Below are positions 17,549 to 24,768 of a stretch of DNA of 64,000 nucleotides, piece by piece (position 1 is the first letter of the stretch; each line of letters begins with the position of its first letter). Source of the DNA: Flavobacterium cyclinae (GTDB taxonomy: Bacteria; Bacteroidota; Bacteroidia; Flavobacteriales; Flavobacteriaceae); the NCBI RefSeq assembly GCF_021172145.1, contig NZ_CP089095.1:2790001-2854000 (forward strand). Direction: 5' to 3'. The notes under the pieces were generated by a model. That model was given only the letters and a program-made list of their open reading frames with translations, had not been told where the DNA came from and made no database searches. The position numbers and the translations under genes were made by a program.

Positions 17549-18064
17549 TTATTCGTCTGAATCGTCTTCTTCATCGTCAAAATTCATTCCTTCTAAAAAA
17601 TCATCCCAATTAATTGGGTCTTGATATTCATTTGGGTCTGGCGGAATAGCTCCCGGTGGATTGAACAATTCCCATTCGTCCCAATAATAATTACTTTTGT
17701 CAAAATTAGCTACCCAATTGATAAACAATTCTCTGAATTCGTCGATTTCTTTACGAATCAATGTAACATAATCGGTATCTTTAAAAGAATCGTGAAATCG
17801 CAAACTTCCAACTTGCACATATAAATGCATAGCATGGTCTCTGATGATAGCCGCATTTTGCATTCGAATACTATACATATCTCCACCTTCGGCACCCGCA
17901 ATTTTAGCACAAATTATCGCAGCATCATCTCGCATCATATATTTTGTGGCATTCAAATACTCATCTTCTTCACTAATGGTATTTAAAAGACTGTTTACCA
18001 AATCTAAAATTAATTCAGCTTTTCTATAAATTGGCAAATCAAATAATTTATCTTTTCTACTCAT
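17549..18064 (-). CDS. Conserved hypothetical protein with acidic C-terminus
   Basis: A 171-residue soluble, mainly helical protein. The segment KYMMRDDAAIICAKIAGAEGGDMYSIRMQNAAIIRDHA (written here in parts: YMMRDDAAIICAKIAGAEGG and MYSIRMQNAAIIRDHA) looks like a four-helix bundle of the S23/DUF-type, but I cannot name it firmly. The C-terminal 45 residues are Pro-, Trp- and Asp-rich and end DDEEDDSDE. It lies 12 bp upstream of... the S41 protease stop is at 18077, so this gene follows the protease on the same strand with a 12-bp gap and is probably the last gene of the HupE-deaminase-protease unit. Confidence 0.65.
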   Translation of the reverse strand: MSRKDKLFDLPIYRKAELILDLVNSLLNTISEEDEYLNATKYMMRDDAAIICAKIAGAEGGDMYSIRMQNAAIIRDHAMHLYVQVGSLRFHDSFKDTDYVTLIRKEIDEFRELFINWVANFDKSNYYWDEWELFNPPGAIPPDPNEYQDPINWDDFLEGMNFDDEEDDSDE

Positions 18065-18076
18065 TTTATAATAATT

Positions 18077-19645
18077 TTACTTACCCAACACCTTATTCAC
18101 CATATTGTCTTTCTTTAAAATCAATTGGTAATAGGCATTTTCATTAAAAAGTTGGCGCGTAAATTCTGCTTGAAGATAGAACAATACTTTTTCTTTCTGA
18201 GTATCCAAATTGAAGAGCAAACCGCCTTTTGCCATGTAAGTCTTGAAATCATTAAAATAATTTCCAGAACGTAATTCTTTTCCCAAGGCTTCCATCGAGA
18301 TTTTTTCAAACTTTTTGCGGTTTTGATCCAATTGTTCAAACACAAAATAATTCATTAATCCTGATTGCAATAATATGGTTAAACCTTCTGAGCCATGTGT
18401 ATCTTCAAGCGGCACAAAAACATCGGGCATAATACCGCCTCCTCCATAAACAATGCGACCTTCCTTGGTTTTAAATTTCAAACTATCAGCAATCTTGACT
18501 TTTTCTTTTTCATACAATTCACCACTTTTAAAACGTTTATCAAATTCGTTAAAGTAGTTATCGGCTTTATCTTCATACGGTTTTTGAATCGAACGTCCTG
18601 ATGGCGTATAGTATCTTGCAATGGTTAACCTAACAGCAGAACCATCACCTAAAGGCATTTCGCGTTGGACTAAACCTTTTCCAAACGAACGTCTTCCGTA
18701 AACTAAACCTCTGTCGTTATCTTGAATGGCACCTGCTAAAATTTCGCTAGCTGAAGCACTGTTTTCATTGATTAAAATAGATACTTTACCCGATTCAAAA
18801 ATGCCATTTTCAGAGGCAAACGTACTTTCTATTTTATCTTTTTTATTTTTTGTTTTAACGATTAACTCTTTATTCTTCAAAAACTCATCTGCAATTTTTA
18901 TTGCCGAATCTAGATAACCACCACCGTTATCGCGCAAATCAATAATGATATGATTTGCACCTTCTTTTTTCAATTGGGTTAAACCCGATAAAAATTCGTC
19001 ATAGGTTTTTTCAGCAAAGCGATTGATTTTAATATAACCTGTAGTTTTATCCAACATTTGAACGGCATCTACGCTTTTAATTGGAATAACATCACGAGTT
19101 ACATTGACTGCAAATTTTTTATTTTCCGATTTTCTATAAACCGTTAACTTTACATTAGAACCTTGTTCGCCTTTTAAGATGGAAAACAAGGAATCTGTAG
19201 GTAACTTTTTATTGTACAATTGCAATTTATTAGCAAAAAGAATTCGGTCGCCCGATTTTAAACCTGCTTTTTCCGAAGGTCCTTTCGCAATGGGTTTTAT
19301 AACCGCTAAAGAATCGTTGTACATGTAGAAATTAATCCCAATTCCCACAAAATCGCCACGCATTTCTTGTTCTACAACTTCTAATTGACTTTTGGGAATA
19401 TAAACTGAATGCGGATCGAGTTTTTCGAGAATTCCGTTTACTGTTAAATCTACAATCGAGTCGGTATTTAAACTGTCTACATATTCTTTTTCGATGAAAT
19501 CGATGAGTTTATTGAGCTTGTTTTTGTTGGCATTTCGGCTCAAAAAAGCATTTTCGGTTGAAGGATTGAGTTTACTTCCCAATAACAATCCGACCGCAAC
19601 AGCTACTGCGATTACTATTGGAAAATATACTTTATTCATTCTCAT
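18077..19645 (-). CDS. S41-family C-terminal processing peptidase
   Basis: A 522-residue envelope protease. An uncleaved N-terminal helix (about 6-22) anchors it, a PDZ domain spans about 95-170 (GIGINFYM, KAGLKSGDRIL), and the tail-specific protease core follows. Catalytic Ser is in NENSASASEILAGAIQD, and the Lys in GRRSFGKGLVQRE two turns later, the Ser-Lys dyad of CtpA enzymes. GGGGIMPDV is also family-typical. It probably degrades or trims exported proteins. The gene starts 1 nt after the deaminase stop; a second Met at residue 3 is an alternative start. Confidence 0.92.
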   Translation of the reverse strand: MRMNKVYFPIVIAVAVAVGLLLGSKLNPSTENAFLSRNANKNKLNKLIDFIEKEYVDSLNTDSIVDLTVNGILEKLDPHSVYIPKSQLEVVEQEMRGDFVGIGINFYMYNDSLAVIKPIAKGPSEKAGLKSGDRILFANKLQLYNKKLPTDSLFSILKGEQGSNVKLTVYRKSENKKFAVNVTRDVIPIKSVDAVQMLDKTTGYIKINRFAEKTYDEFLSGLTQLKKEGANHIIIDLRDNGGGYLDSAIKIADEFLKNKELIVKTKNKKDKIESTFASENGIFESGKVSILINENSASASEILAGAIQDNDRGLVYGRRSFGKGLVQREMPLGDGSAVRLTIARYYTPSGRSIQKPYEDKADNYFNEFDKRFKSGELYEKEKVKIADSLKFKTKEGRIVYGGGGIMPDVFVPLEDTHGSEGLTILLQSGLMNYFVFEQLDQNRKKFEKISMEALGKELRSGNYFNDFKTYMAKGGLLFNLDTQKEKVLFYLQAEFTRQLFNENAYYQLILKKDNMVNKVLGK

Positions 19646-19646
19646 T

Positions 19647-20075
19647 TTAGCTCAAATCTTCCATTAATTCCACTTCTACTCCAGCTTTTCTTAAAAAATC
19701 GACCCCTGAAGTGTCTTTGTATTCTTGATGATACACCACTCTTTTGATTCCTGATTGGTGAATTAACTTACTACAATCTTTACAAGGTGAAAGTGTAATG
19801 TATAAAGTAGCGTCTTCACAAGATTGCGTAGAACGAGCTACTTTTAAAATAGCATTCGCTTCGGCATGAAGCACATACCATTTGGTCATATTGTCTTCGT
19901 CTTCGCAACAATTTTCAAATCCCGATGGAGTTCCATTGTACCCATCAGAAATAATCATTTTATCTTTTACAATAATGGCACCAACTTTTTTTCGTTGGCA
20001 ATAGGATAAATTTCCCCATTCTTTGGCAATTCGCAAATACGCTTTATCGTATTTTTCTTTTTTTTCTTTTTTCAT
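19647..20075 (-). CDS. dCMP deaminase family protein
   Basis: A 142-residue zinc deaminase with LHAEANAIL (His ligand and catalytic Glu) and LSPCKDCSKLI (two Cys ligands). An extra CCEDED segment follows NGTPSGFENC, as in dCMP deaminases of the ComEB type. It would convert dCMP to dUMP for thymidylate synthesis. The start at 20075 is chosen because the longer open frame (to 20153) would overlap the HupE gene and add a non-family extension; the distance from the HupE stop is then 2 nt, implying co-translation. Confidence 0.92.
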   Translation of the reverse strand: MKKEKKEKYDKAYLRIAKEWGNLSYCQRKKVGAIIVKDKMIISDGYNGTPSGFENCCEDEDNMTKWYVLHAEANAILKVARSTQSCEDATLYITLSPCKDCSKLIHQSGIKRVVYHQEYKDTSGVDFLRKAGVEVELMEDLS

Positions 20076-20077
20076 TA

Positions 20078-20668
20078 TCAATTCCAAATTTCGCTTTCCA
20101 AAATCATTGGCAAAACTACACCAATTATAAATGCTGACATAACTAAAGCCCAATCTCTTTTTGAAAATCGGAAAAAAGTTTGCACTACATACGAAAGGAT
20201 TAAGACAACAAGAACTACTATTATTTGTGCCGCTTCTATACCTAATGCAAATTCTAAAAGTGGCAATAATTTATCCGAAGCAGTTCCAGGTAATATGGTT
20301 TTAAAGTAATTTGAAAAACCTAATCCGTGAATGATTCCGAAAAACAATGTTACAATTGCTACAAAAGTGATACTTTCATTTTTTGACGATTTCCCAGCGG
20401 TAAAAAGATGAAAAACAGCCGTAATTAAAATGGTAATTGGAATTAAAAATTCGACTAAACTAGCTCGAATTTGTACTACTCCATACACCGATAAAAGCAA
20501 TGCCAAAGTATGTCCTAATGTAAAAAGAGAGACTAGTATAAATACTTTTTTCCAATCTTTAAAAGCATAAGGCACCACTAACGCCATTAAAAACAAAACA
20601 TGATCATAGGCATGGATATCTAAAACATGCTTTAGACCAATATTGAAATACATCCAAAATTCCGACAT
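20078..20668 (-). CDS. HupE/UreJ-like membrane protein
   Basis: A 196-residue protein with about six to seven membrane helices. DHVLFLMALVVPY, TLGHTLALLL, GIIHGLGFSNYF and LGIEAAQIIVV carry conserved His/Asp/Glu residues of the HupE/UreJ-2 family, which are thought to bind metal and in some bacteria import nickel. No hydrogenase or urease genes are nearby, so a nickel role is not supported by context. It leads a probable four-gene minus-strand unit with the deaminase, the S41 protease and the 171-residue protein, with gaps of 2, 1 and 12 nt. Confidence 0.82.
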   Translation of the reverse strand: MSEFWMYFNIGLKHVLDIHAYDHVLFLMALVVPYAFKDWKKVFILVSLFTLGHTLALLLSVYGVVQIRASLVEFLIPITILITAVFHLFTAGKSSKNESITFVAIVTLFFGIIHGLGFSNYFKTILPGTASDKLLPLLEFALGIEAAQIIVVLVVLILSYVVQTFFRFSKRDWALVMSAFIIGVVLPMILESEIWN

Positions 20669-20690
20669 AACATTATCTATTTTGTAAATT

Positions 20691-20698
20691 CAAACTTA
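20691..20698 (-). promoter_or_regulatory. -7 box TAAGTTTG for the HupE unit
   Basis: Minus-strand TAAGTTTG fits TAnnTTTG and lies 22 nt upstream of the ATG at 20668. No properly spaced TTG was found. Confidence 0.4.
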
Positions 20699-20774
20699 CG
20701 ATTAATTTTTATTATGTGTAGCATTTATTAGTCATAAAAGCACATGAAATTGTTATAAAAATGGAATTTTTGTT

Positions 20775-20782
20775 TAATTTTG
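20775..20782 (+). promoter_or_regulatory. -7 box TAATTTTG for the TerB-like gene
   Basis: TAATTTTG lies 22 nt before the ATG at 20805. The only upstream TTG (20750-20752) is 22 nt away, slightly longer than usual. Confidence 0.42.
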
Positions 20783-20804
20783 CGCTAATAAAAAAATAAA
20801 CAAC

Positions 20805-21236
20805 ATGTCAATTTCAGATTTATTCGATAGTGGTTTTAGAAATAGAAACAAAGGTCATTTTTCAGCCATTGTAAGAGTAGCTTTATCAGACGGAACTATT
20901 ACACCGCACGAAAAGCAATTCTTAGACAAATTAGCTATCAAATTAGAAATTTCTCAAGCTGAATATGAAGAAATTTTAGAAAACCCATTAAAATACCCTG
21001 TTAATCCTCCATTAATGCATTTGCACCGTTTAGAGCGTTTATACGATTTAGCCAGAATGGTATATGCAGATGAAGTATTAGGTGAAAAACAACAAGATTT
21101 ACTTACTCGTTTTGCATTAGCTTTAGGATTTACAGCAGGAAACGTAGGTTATATTGTGGACAAAGCATTAAAATTAGTAGAAATGAATGTGGATTTAGAC
21201 ACTTTCACTTACGAAATGCAACACATGAACAGATAA
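20805..21236 (+). CDS. TerB-like (tellurite-resistance fold) protein
   Basis: A 143-residue helical, soluble protein. VRVALSDGTITPHEKQFL near residues 23-40 is the acidic motif of TerB-like domains, and MVYADEVLGEKQQDLL near 86-101 is its internal repeat. TerB folds are seven-helix metal-responsive or signalling modules; in Flavobacteria stand-alone copies are common and rarely connected with tellurite. No other ter gene is present, so a resistance role is not supported. Single-gene unit with a shared terminator at 21257-21289. Confidence 0.78.
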   Translation: MSISDLFDSGFRNRNKGHFSAIVRVALSDGTITPHEKQFLDKLAIKLEISQAEYEEILENPLKYPVNPPLMHLHRLERLYDLARMVYADEVLGEKQQDLLTRFALALGFTAGNVGYIVDKALKLVEMNVDLDTFTYEMQHMNR

Positions 21237-21256
21237 TTCAAACTGTTTTAAAATAG

Positions 21257-21289
21257 AAAAGCACAAATTCTAAATGAGTTTGTGCTTTT
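21257..21289. terminator. Bidirectional terminator between TerB-like gene and fbp
   Basis: Perfect 11-bp stem AAAAGCACAAA (21257-21267) with its complement at 21279-21289, loop of 11 nt. T-tracts are present on both strands, and both flanking genes converge on it. Confidence 0.88.
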
Positions 21290-21311
21290 TTGTTTTTAAT
21301 ATCTGATGAAT

Positions 21312-22319
21312 TTACTTCGCTTTCGCCATAAATTCTTCTGCTTTTTCTACCATGTTTTTACTACCACAGAAAAATGGTACACGTTGGTGTAATTCGGTTG
21401 GTTGAATTTCCATGATTCTTTTGTAACCATCTGAAGCTTTTCCGCCTGCTTGTTCGGCTATAAACGCCATAGGATTGCATTCGTATAACAAACGTAATTT
21501 TCCGTTAGGTGCTTTTGAGCTGGTTGGATATAAGTAAATCCCTCCTTTAATCATGTTTCTATGAAAATCAGAAACTAAACTTCCGATGTATCTTGACGTA
21601 TAAGGTCTATCCCCTTCTTCTAACTGGCAATATTTGATGTAATCTTTTACACCTTGAGGAAAATGAACATAATTTCCTTCGTTAATTGAGTAAATTTTAC
21701 CATCATCCGAATATTTCATGTTAGGATGTGATAAATAAAATGTTCCGATAGCAGGATTTAAAGTAAAACCGTTTACGCCATCACCAGTAGTGTAAACTAA
21801 CATGGTTGAAGTTCCATAAATTACATAACCTGCCGCTACTTGATTAACTCCTGGTTGTAAAAAATCTTCTAAAGTTACTGGAGTTCCAACAGGTGTAATT
21901 CTTCTAAAAACGGAAAAAATTGTTCCAACTGAAACATTCACATCAATATTTGAAGATCCATCTAAAGGATCCATCAAAACCACATATTTATTGTTGTGTG
22001 AATTATCAGAACCAGCAACTGTAATAAAATCATCATTTTCTTCCGAAGCAATTCCGCAAACAATTTCACGATTAATTAAAGTCTGAATGAAAACTTCATT
22101 TGCGTAAACGTCTAATTTTTGTTGGTCTTCGCCTTGAACATTTTGTTCTCCTGCTGCTCCTACGATATCGACTAACCCTGCTTTGTTAACTTTGTAATTA
22201 ACCACTTTTGCAGCTAATCTAATGGAGTTAATGATACGTGATAATTCTCCTGTTGAGTACTGAAACGAATTTTGGTGTTCGATAATAAATTCGCCTAATG
22301 TTCTATTTCTTTCTTCCAT
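21312..22319 (-). CDS. fbp: Fructose-1,6-bisphosphatase, class I
   Basis: A 335-residue enzyme that dephosphorylates fructose 1,6-bisphosphate in gluconeogenesis. The metal site is [15 protein letters not shown] with SEENDD upstream, and [17 protein letters not shown] and [10 protein letters not shown] complete the class I pattern. The start at 22319 ([11 protein letters not shown]) is preferred over an upstream in-frame ATG at 22352, which would add eleven unconserved residues. Single-gene unit. Confidence 0.95.
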   Translation of the reverse strand: MEERNRTLGEFIIEHQNSFQYSTGELSRIINSIRLAAKVVNYKVNKAGLVDIVGAAGEQNVQGEDQQKLDVYANEVFIQTLINREIVCGIASEENDDFITVAGSDNSHNNKYVVLMDPLDGSSNIDVNVSVGTIFSVFRRITPVGTPVTLEDFLQPGVNQVAAGYVIYGTSTMLVYTTGDGVNGFTLNPAIGTFYLSHPNMKYSDDGKIYSINEGNYVHFPQGVKDYIKYCQLEEGDRPYTSRYIGSLVSDFHRNMIKGGIYLYPTSSKAPNGKLRLLYECNPMAFIAEQAGGKASDGYKRIMEIQPTELHQRVPFFCGSKNMVEKAEEFMAKAK

Positions 22320-22409
22320 TACGAAATCGATGTAGTTGTGTTTGTGGCACAAATATCGTGATTTTTGTTAAAAGAATATATTAATTTGAAAAGATGTTTA
22401 AGTTAATTT

Positions 22410-22417
22410 TACTTTTG
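22410..22417 (+). promoter_or_regulatory. -7 box TACTTTTG for the GNAT gene
   Basis: TACTTTTG fits TAnnTTTG, 17 nt before the ATG at 22435, with TTG at 22386-22388 (21-nt spacing). Confidence 0.4.
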
Positions 22418-22434
22418 CAAAAAGTTTTACAACA

Positions 22435-22908
22435 ATGAACATAAGAAAAGCCACAAAAAACGATATGCCTCTGGTATTAGAATTGATTCAGGAATTAGCT
22501 GTTTTTGAAAAAGAACCTGATGCTGTTGTGGTAACAGTTGATGATTTAGTTCGTGATGGTTTTTCAGAAAATCCACTTTTTCAATGTTTTGTTGCGGAAG
22601 TTGATGGTGAGATTATTGGAATGGCTTTGTACTATTATCGTTATTCTACTTGGAAAGGAAAAACAATTCATTTAGAAGATTTAATTGTAAAAGAAAATAA
22701 GAGAGGAACCGGTGCCGGATTTGCACTTTACAAAGAAATCATCAAACAAGGAAAAGCCGAAAATGTTCGCAGAATCGAATGGAATGTTTTAGATTGGAAC
22801 ACACCAGCCATTGATTTCTATGAAAAATCGGGTGCTAAAGTATTAGACGATTGGCGTGTGGTGCATATGGATGAAACAGGAATAGAACGATTTTTGATTA
22901 AAGAGTAA
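22435..22908 (+). CDS. GNAT-family N-acetyltransferase, diamine-acetyltransferase-like
   Basis: A 157-residue GNAT protein. MNIRKATKNDMPLVLELIQELA is the typical N-terminal start (MNIRKATKNDMP), LEDLIVKENKRGTGAGFALYKE is the acetyl-CoA-binding motif A (RGTGAGFAL) and RIEWNVLDWNTPAIDFYEKSGA is motif B. That last pattern is shared with spermidine/spermine and other diamine acetyltransferases, so a polyamine or thialysine substrate is plausible but not certain. It lies 69 bp before aspartokinase on the same strand. Confidence 0.85.
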   Translation: MNIRKATKNDMPLVLELIQELAVFEKEPDAVVVTVDDLVRDGFSENPLFQCFVAEVDGEIIGMALYYYRYSTWKGKTIHLEDLIVKENKRGTGAGFALYKEIIKQGKAENVRRIEWNVLDWNTPAIDFYEKSGAKVLDDWRVVHMDETGIERFLIKE

Positions 22909-22934
22909 CGATTTAAGATTTTTGAAATAAATAC

Positions 22935-22972
22935 TAATTGATACATTGGCTAATTGCCATATTGACTAATTG
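22935..22972. repeat. AT-rich repeat copy upstream of aspartokinase
   Basis: Contains the core GGCTAATTG within an AATTGATACATTGGCTAATTG-like context. A related sequence is present in inverted orientation at 24239-24270, so the two flank the aspartokinase gene. Confidence 0.5.
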
Positions 22973-22977
22973 AACTC

Positions 22978-24231
22978 ATGAAAATATTCAAATTTGGAGG
23001 TGCATCAGTTAAAGATGCTGAAGGCGTAAAAAACGTATTACATGTTTTAAATACTGTTGGACACGAAGATGTTTTGTTGGTTATTTCTGCAATGGGAAAA
23101 ACCACTAATGCATTAGAAGTGGTAATCAAAAATTACTTTGAAAAATCGAAGGAATTGCACGCCTCGCTTCAGGAAGTTCGAAAGTATCACAACCAAATTT
23201 TATTAGACTTATTTGAAGACGAAGAACACGATGTGTTTTTTGATGTAAACGCTCATTTTGACGATTTAGAATATTTTATTCGCAGTAATAAATCACCAAA
23301 TTACAATTTTGTGTATGATCAAGTGGTGAGTATTGGAGAATTAGTTTCTACAACAATTGTGAGTCATTATTTTAATTCACAAGGCTTATTTAACCATTGG
23401 ATAGATGTGCGACCATTGATTAAAACAGATAACAACTACCGTGACGGACAAGTAGATTGGGAAACCACGCAAAAATTGATTTCAAAAGGCGTAAAAAAGA
23501 AAGTTTTAAACATCACACAAGGATTTTTGGGATCTGATGAGAATAATTTTACCACAACTTTAGGTCGTGAAGGCTCGGATTATACGGCTGCGATTTTTGC
23601 GTATTGTTTAGGTGCGGAAAGTGTTACCATTTGGAAAGACGTTCCAGGAGTTTTAAATGCCGATCCAAGATATTTTGAAAATGCGGTTTTGTTGAACCAA
23701 ATTTCGTACAGAGAAGCCATTGAGTTAGCTTTTTACGGAGCTTCGGTAATTCACCCAAAAACCTTGCAACCTTTACAAAAAAAGGAAATTCCGTTATTTG
23801 TAAAATCGTTTGTTAATCCAACATTGCCTGGAACAAGTGTTTCAAGAGGTGCCGATTTAATTCCGCAAACTTCTTGTTTTATTGTTAAGAAAAACCAATT
23901 GTTATTATCGTTATCATCTATTGATTTTGATTTTATCATGGAAAATCATATTAGTGAGATTTTTGGATTGTTTTCAAAATATAAAATCAAAGTAAACTTA
24001 ATTCAAAACACCGCAATTAGTTTTTCGGTTTGTATAGAAGACAAGTACAACACTTTTGAAGAATTGCGAAAAGTATTAGCAAAAAAATTCAAAGTTTCCT
24101 ACAACGAAAATGTATCGCTTTACACCATCAGACATTTTGATGAGAATGCAGCAAAAGTAGTAGAAACGAATAAAACTATATTACTACGCCAGATTTCAAG
24201 AGAAACAATGCAAGTGATTACGAAGGAGTAG
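22978..24231 (+). CDS. lysC: Aspartate kinase (monofunctional)
   Basis: A 417-residue enzyme phosphorylating aspartate, the first step to lysine, threonine, methionine and diaminopimelate. MKIFKFGGASVKDAEGVKN is the kinase start (FKFGGASV), TTTLGREGSDYTAAIFA binds ATP/aspartate and VTIWKDVPGVLNADPR follows. The C-terminal 120 residues form an ACT-type regulatory region (FIVKKNQLLLSLSS, then FSVCIEDKYN), so feedback control is expected. There is no homoserine dehydrogenase domain. The next pathway enzyme gene, asd, is about 28 kb away at 52197. Confidence 0.93.
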   Translation: MKIFKFGGASVKDAEGVKNVLHVLNTVGHEDVLLVISAMGKTTNALEVVIKNYFEKSKELHASLQEVRKYHNQILLDLFEDEEHDVFFDVNAHFDDLEYFIRSNKSPNYNFVYDQVVSIGELVSTTIVSHYFNSQGLFNHWIDVRPLIKTDNNYRDGQVDWETTQKLISKGVKKKVLNITQGFLGSDENNFTTTLGREGSDYTAAIFAYCLGAESVTIWKDVPGVLNADPRYFENAVLLNQISYREAIELAFYGASVIHPKTLQPLQKKEIPLFVKSFVNPTLPGTSVSRGADLIPQTSCFIVKKNQLLLSLSSIDFDFIMENHISEIFGLFSKYKIKVNLIQNTAISFSVCIEDKYNTFEELRKVLAKKFKVSYNENVSLYTIRHFDENAAKVVETNKTILLRQISRETMQVITKE

Positions 24232-24238
24232 TTTTAAT

Positions 24239-24270
24239 GTGGCAATTAGACAATTAGCCGATGTGCCAAT
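24239..24270. repeat. AT-rich repeat copy downstream of aspartokinase (inverted)
   Basis: Reverse-complement relative of the 22935-22972 element: its minus strand reads CATCGGCTAATTG followed by TCTAATTGCC. The pair is degenerate. Confidence 0.5.
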
Positions 24271-24300
24271 TTCATAACGTTTCCAAAAATAAGAGTGGTA

Positions 24301-24645
24301 ATGAGTTTAGAAAAATTATTAAATATTCCGAAAGAATTGAATTCAAATCCAAATTTATCAGTTTATAATTTGGTTAAAGAATATTATTTTGATGATTTTT
24401 CTGAATTACTTGTGTATGAATATTTAATTAAAAACAATTCAACACATAATAATTGGTTGTTGTTTTGTGAAGATAAACGAACAGTTGAGGGTTGGGTTTT
24501 TGAAAAGAATTTCTTTTTTTACAATGTTTATCATTTGAACAATAGAAATGGTAAATCGAATTTAAAACGTTTTACAAACAAAGACAAAGCATTTAGTTAT
24601 TATATTTATAATGAGAAAATTTCTATCTACAAAACAAATAGTTAA
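24301..24645 (+). CDS. Hypothetical protein, 114 residues
   Basis: A soluble Asn/Tyr/Phe-rich protein starting MSLEKLLNIPKELN; the ATG at 24301 is preferred over a GTG at 24295. Predicted as helices in the first third and beta strands later (NNWLLFCEDKRTVEGWVFEK). I recognise no family. AT content and codon use are slightly more extreme than its neighbours, and it is flanked by two repeat elements (24239-24270 and 24654-24701), so it may be an accessory gene. Confidence 0.55.
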   Translation: MSLEKLLNIPKELNSNPNLSVYNLVKEYYFDDFSELLVYEYLIKNNSTHNNWLLFCEDKRTVEGWVFEKNFFFYNVYHLNNRNGKSNLKRFTNKDKAFSYYIYNEKISIYKTNS

Positions 24646-24653
24646 AATAATTT

Positions 24654-24701
24654 ACCGCAGATTCGCAGATTGCTATTTAAAAAAATCTGTGAATCTGCGG
24701 T
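24654..24701. repeat. Palindromic intergenic element, CGCAGATT type
   Basis: An 18-nt arm (24654-24671) pairs with 24684-24701, with one G-U wobble on the plus strand and a 12-nt loop. No T-tract follows, so it is not an obvious terminator. The internal AGATTCGCAGATT pattern links it to elements at 45785, 53192 and 53315. Confidence 0.65.
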
Positions 24702-24738
24702 TCAAACAAAATCATTCCTTTTTTCCAACAATAAATAC

Positions 24739-24746
24739 TACTTTTG
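24739..24746 (+). promoter_or_regulatory. -7 box TACTTTTG for the 1134-residue protein
   Basis: TACTTTTG fits TAnnTTTG and lies 22 nt before the ATG at 24769; no TTG at the proper distance. Confidence 0.38.
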
Positions 24747-24768
24747 AAGATTCGGAGTTATAGTATTT

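Noticed and set aside
24654..24701. Terminator of the 114-residue protein
   Set aside because: The stem is good, but no U-tract follows on the plus strand; it is grouped with the palindrome family.
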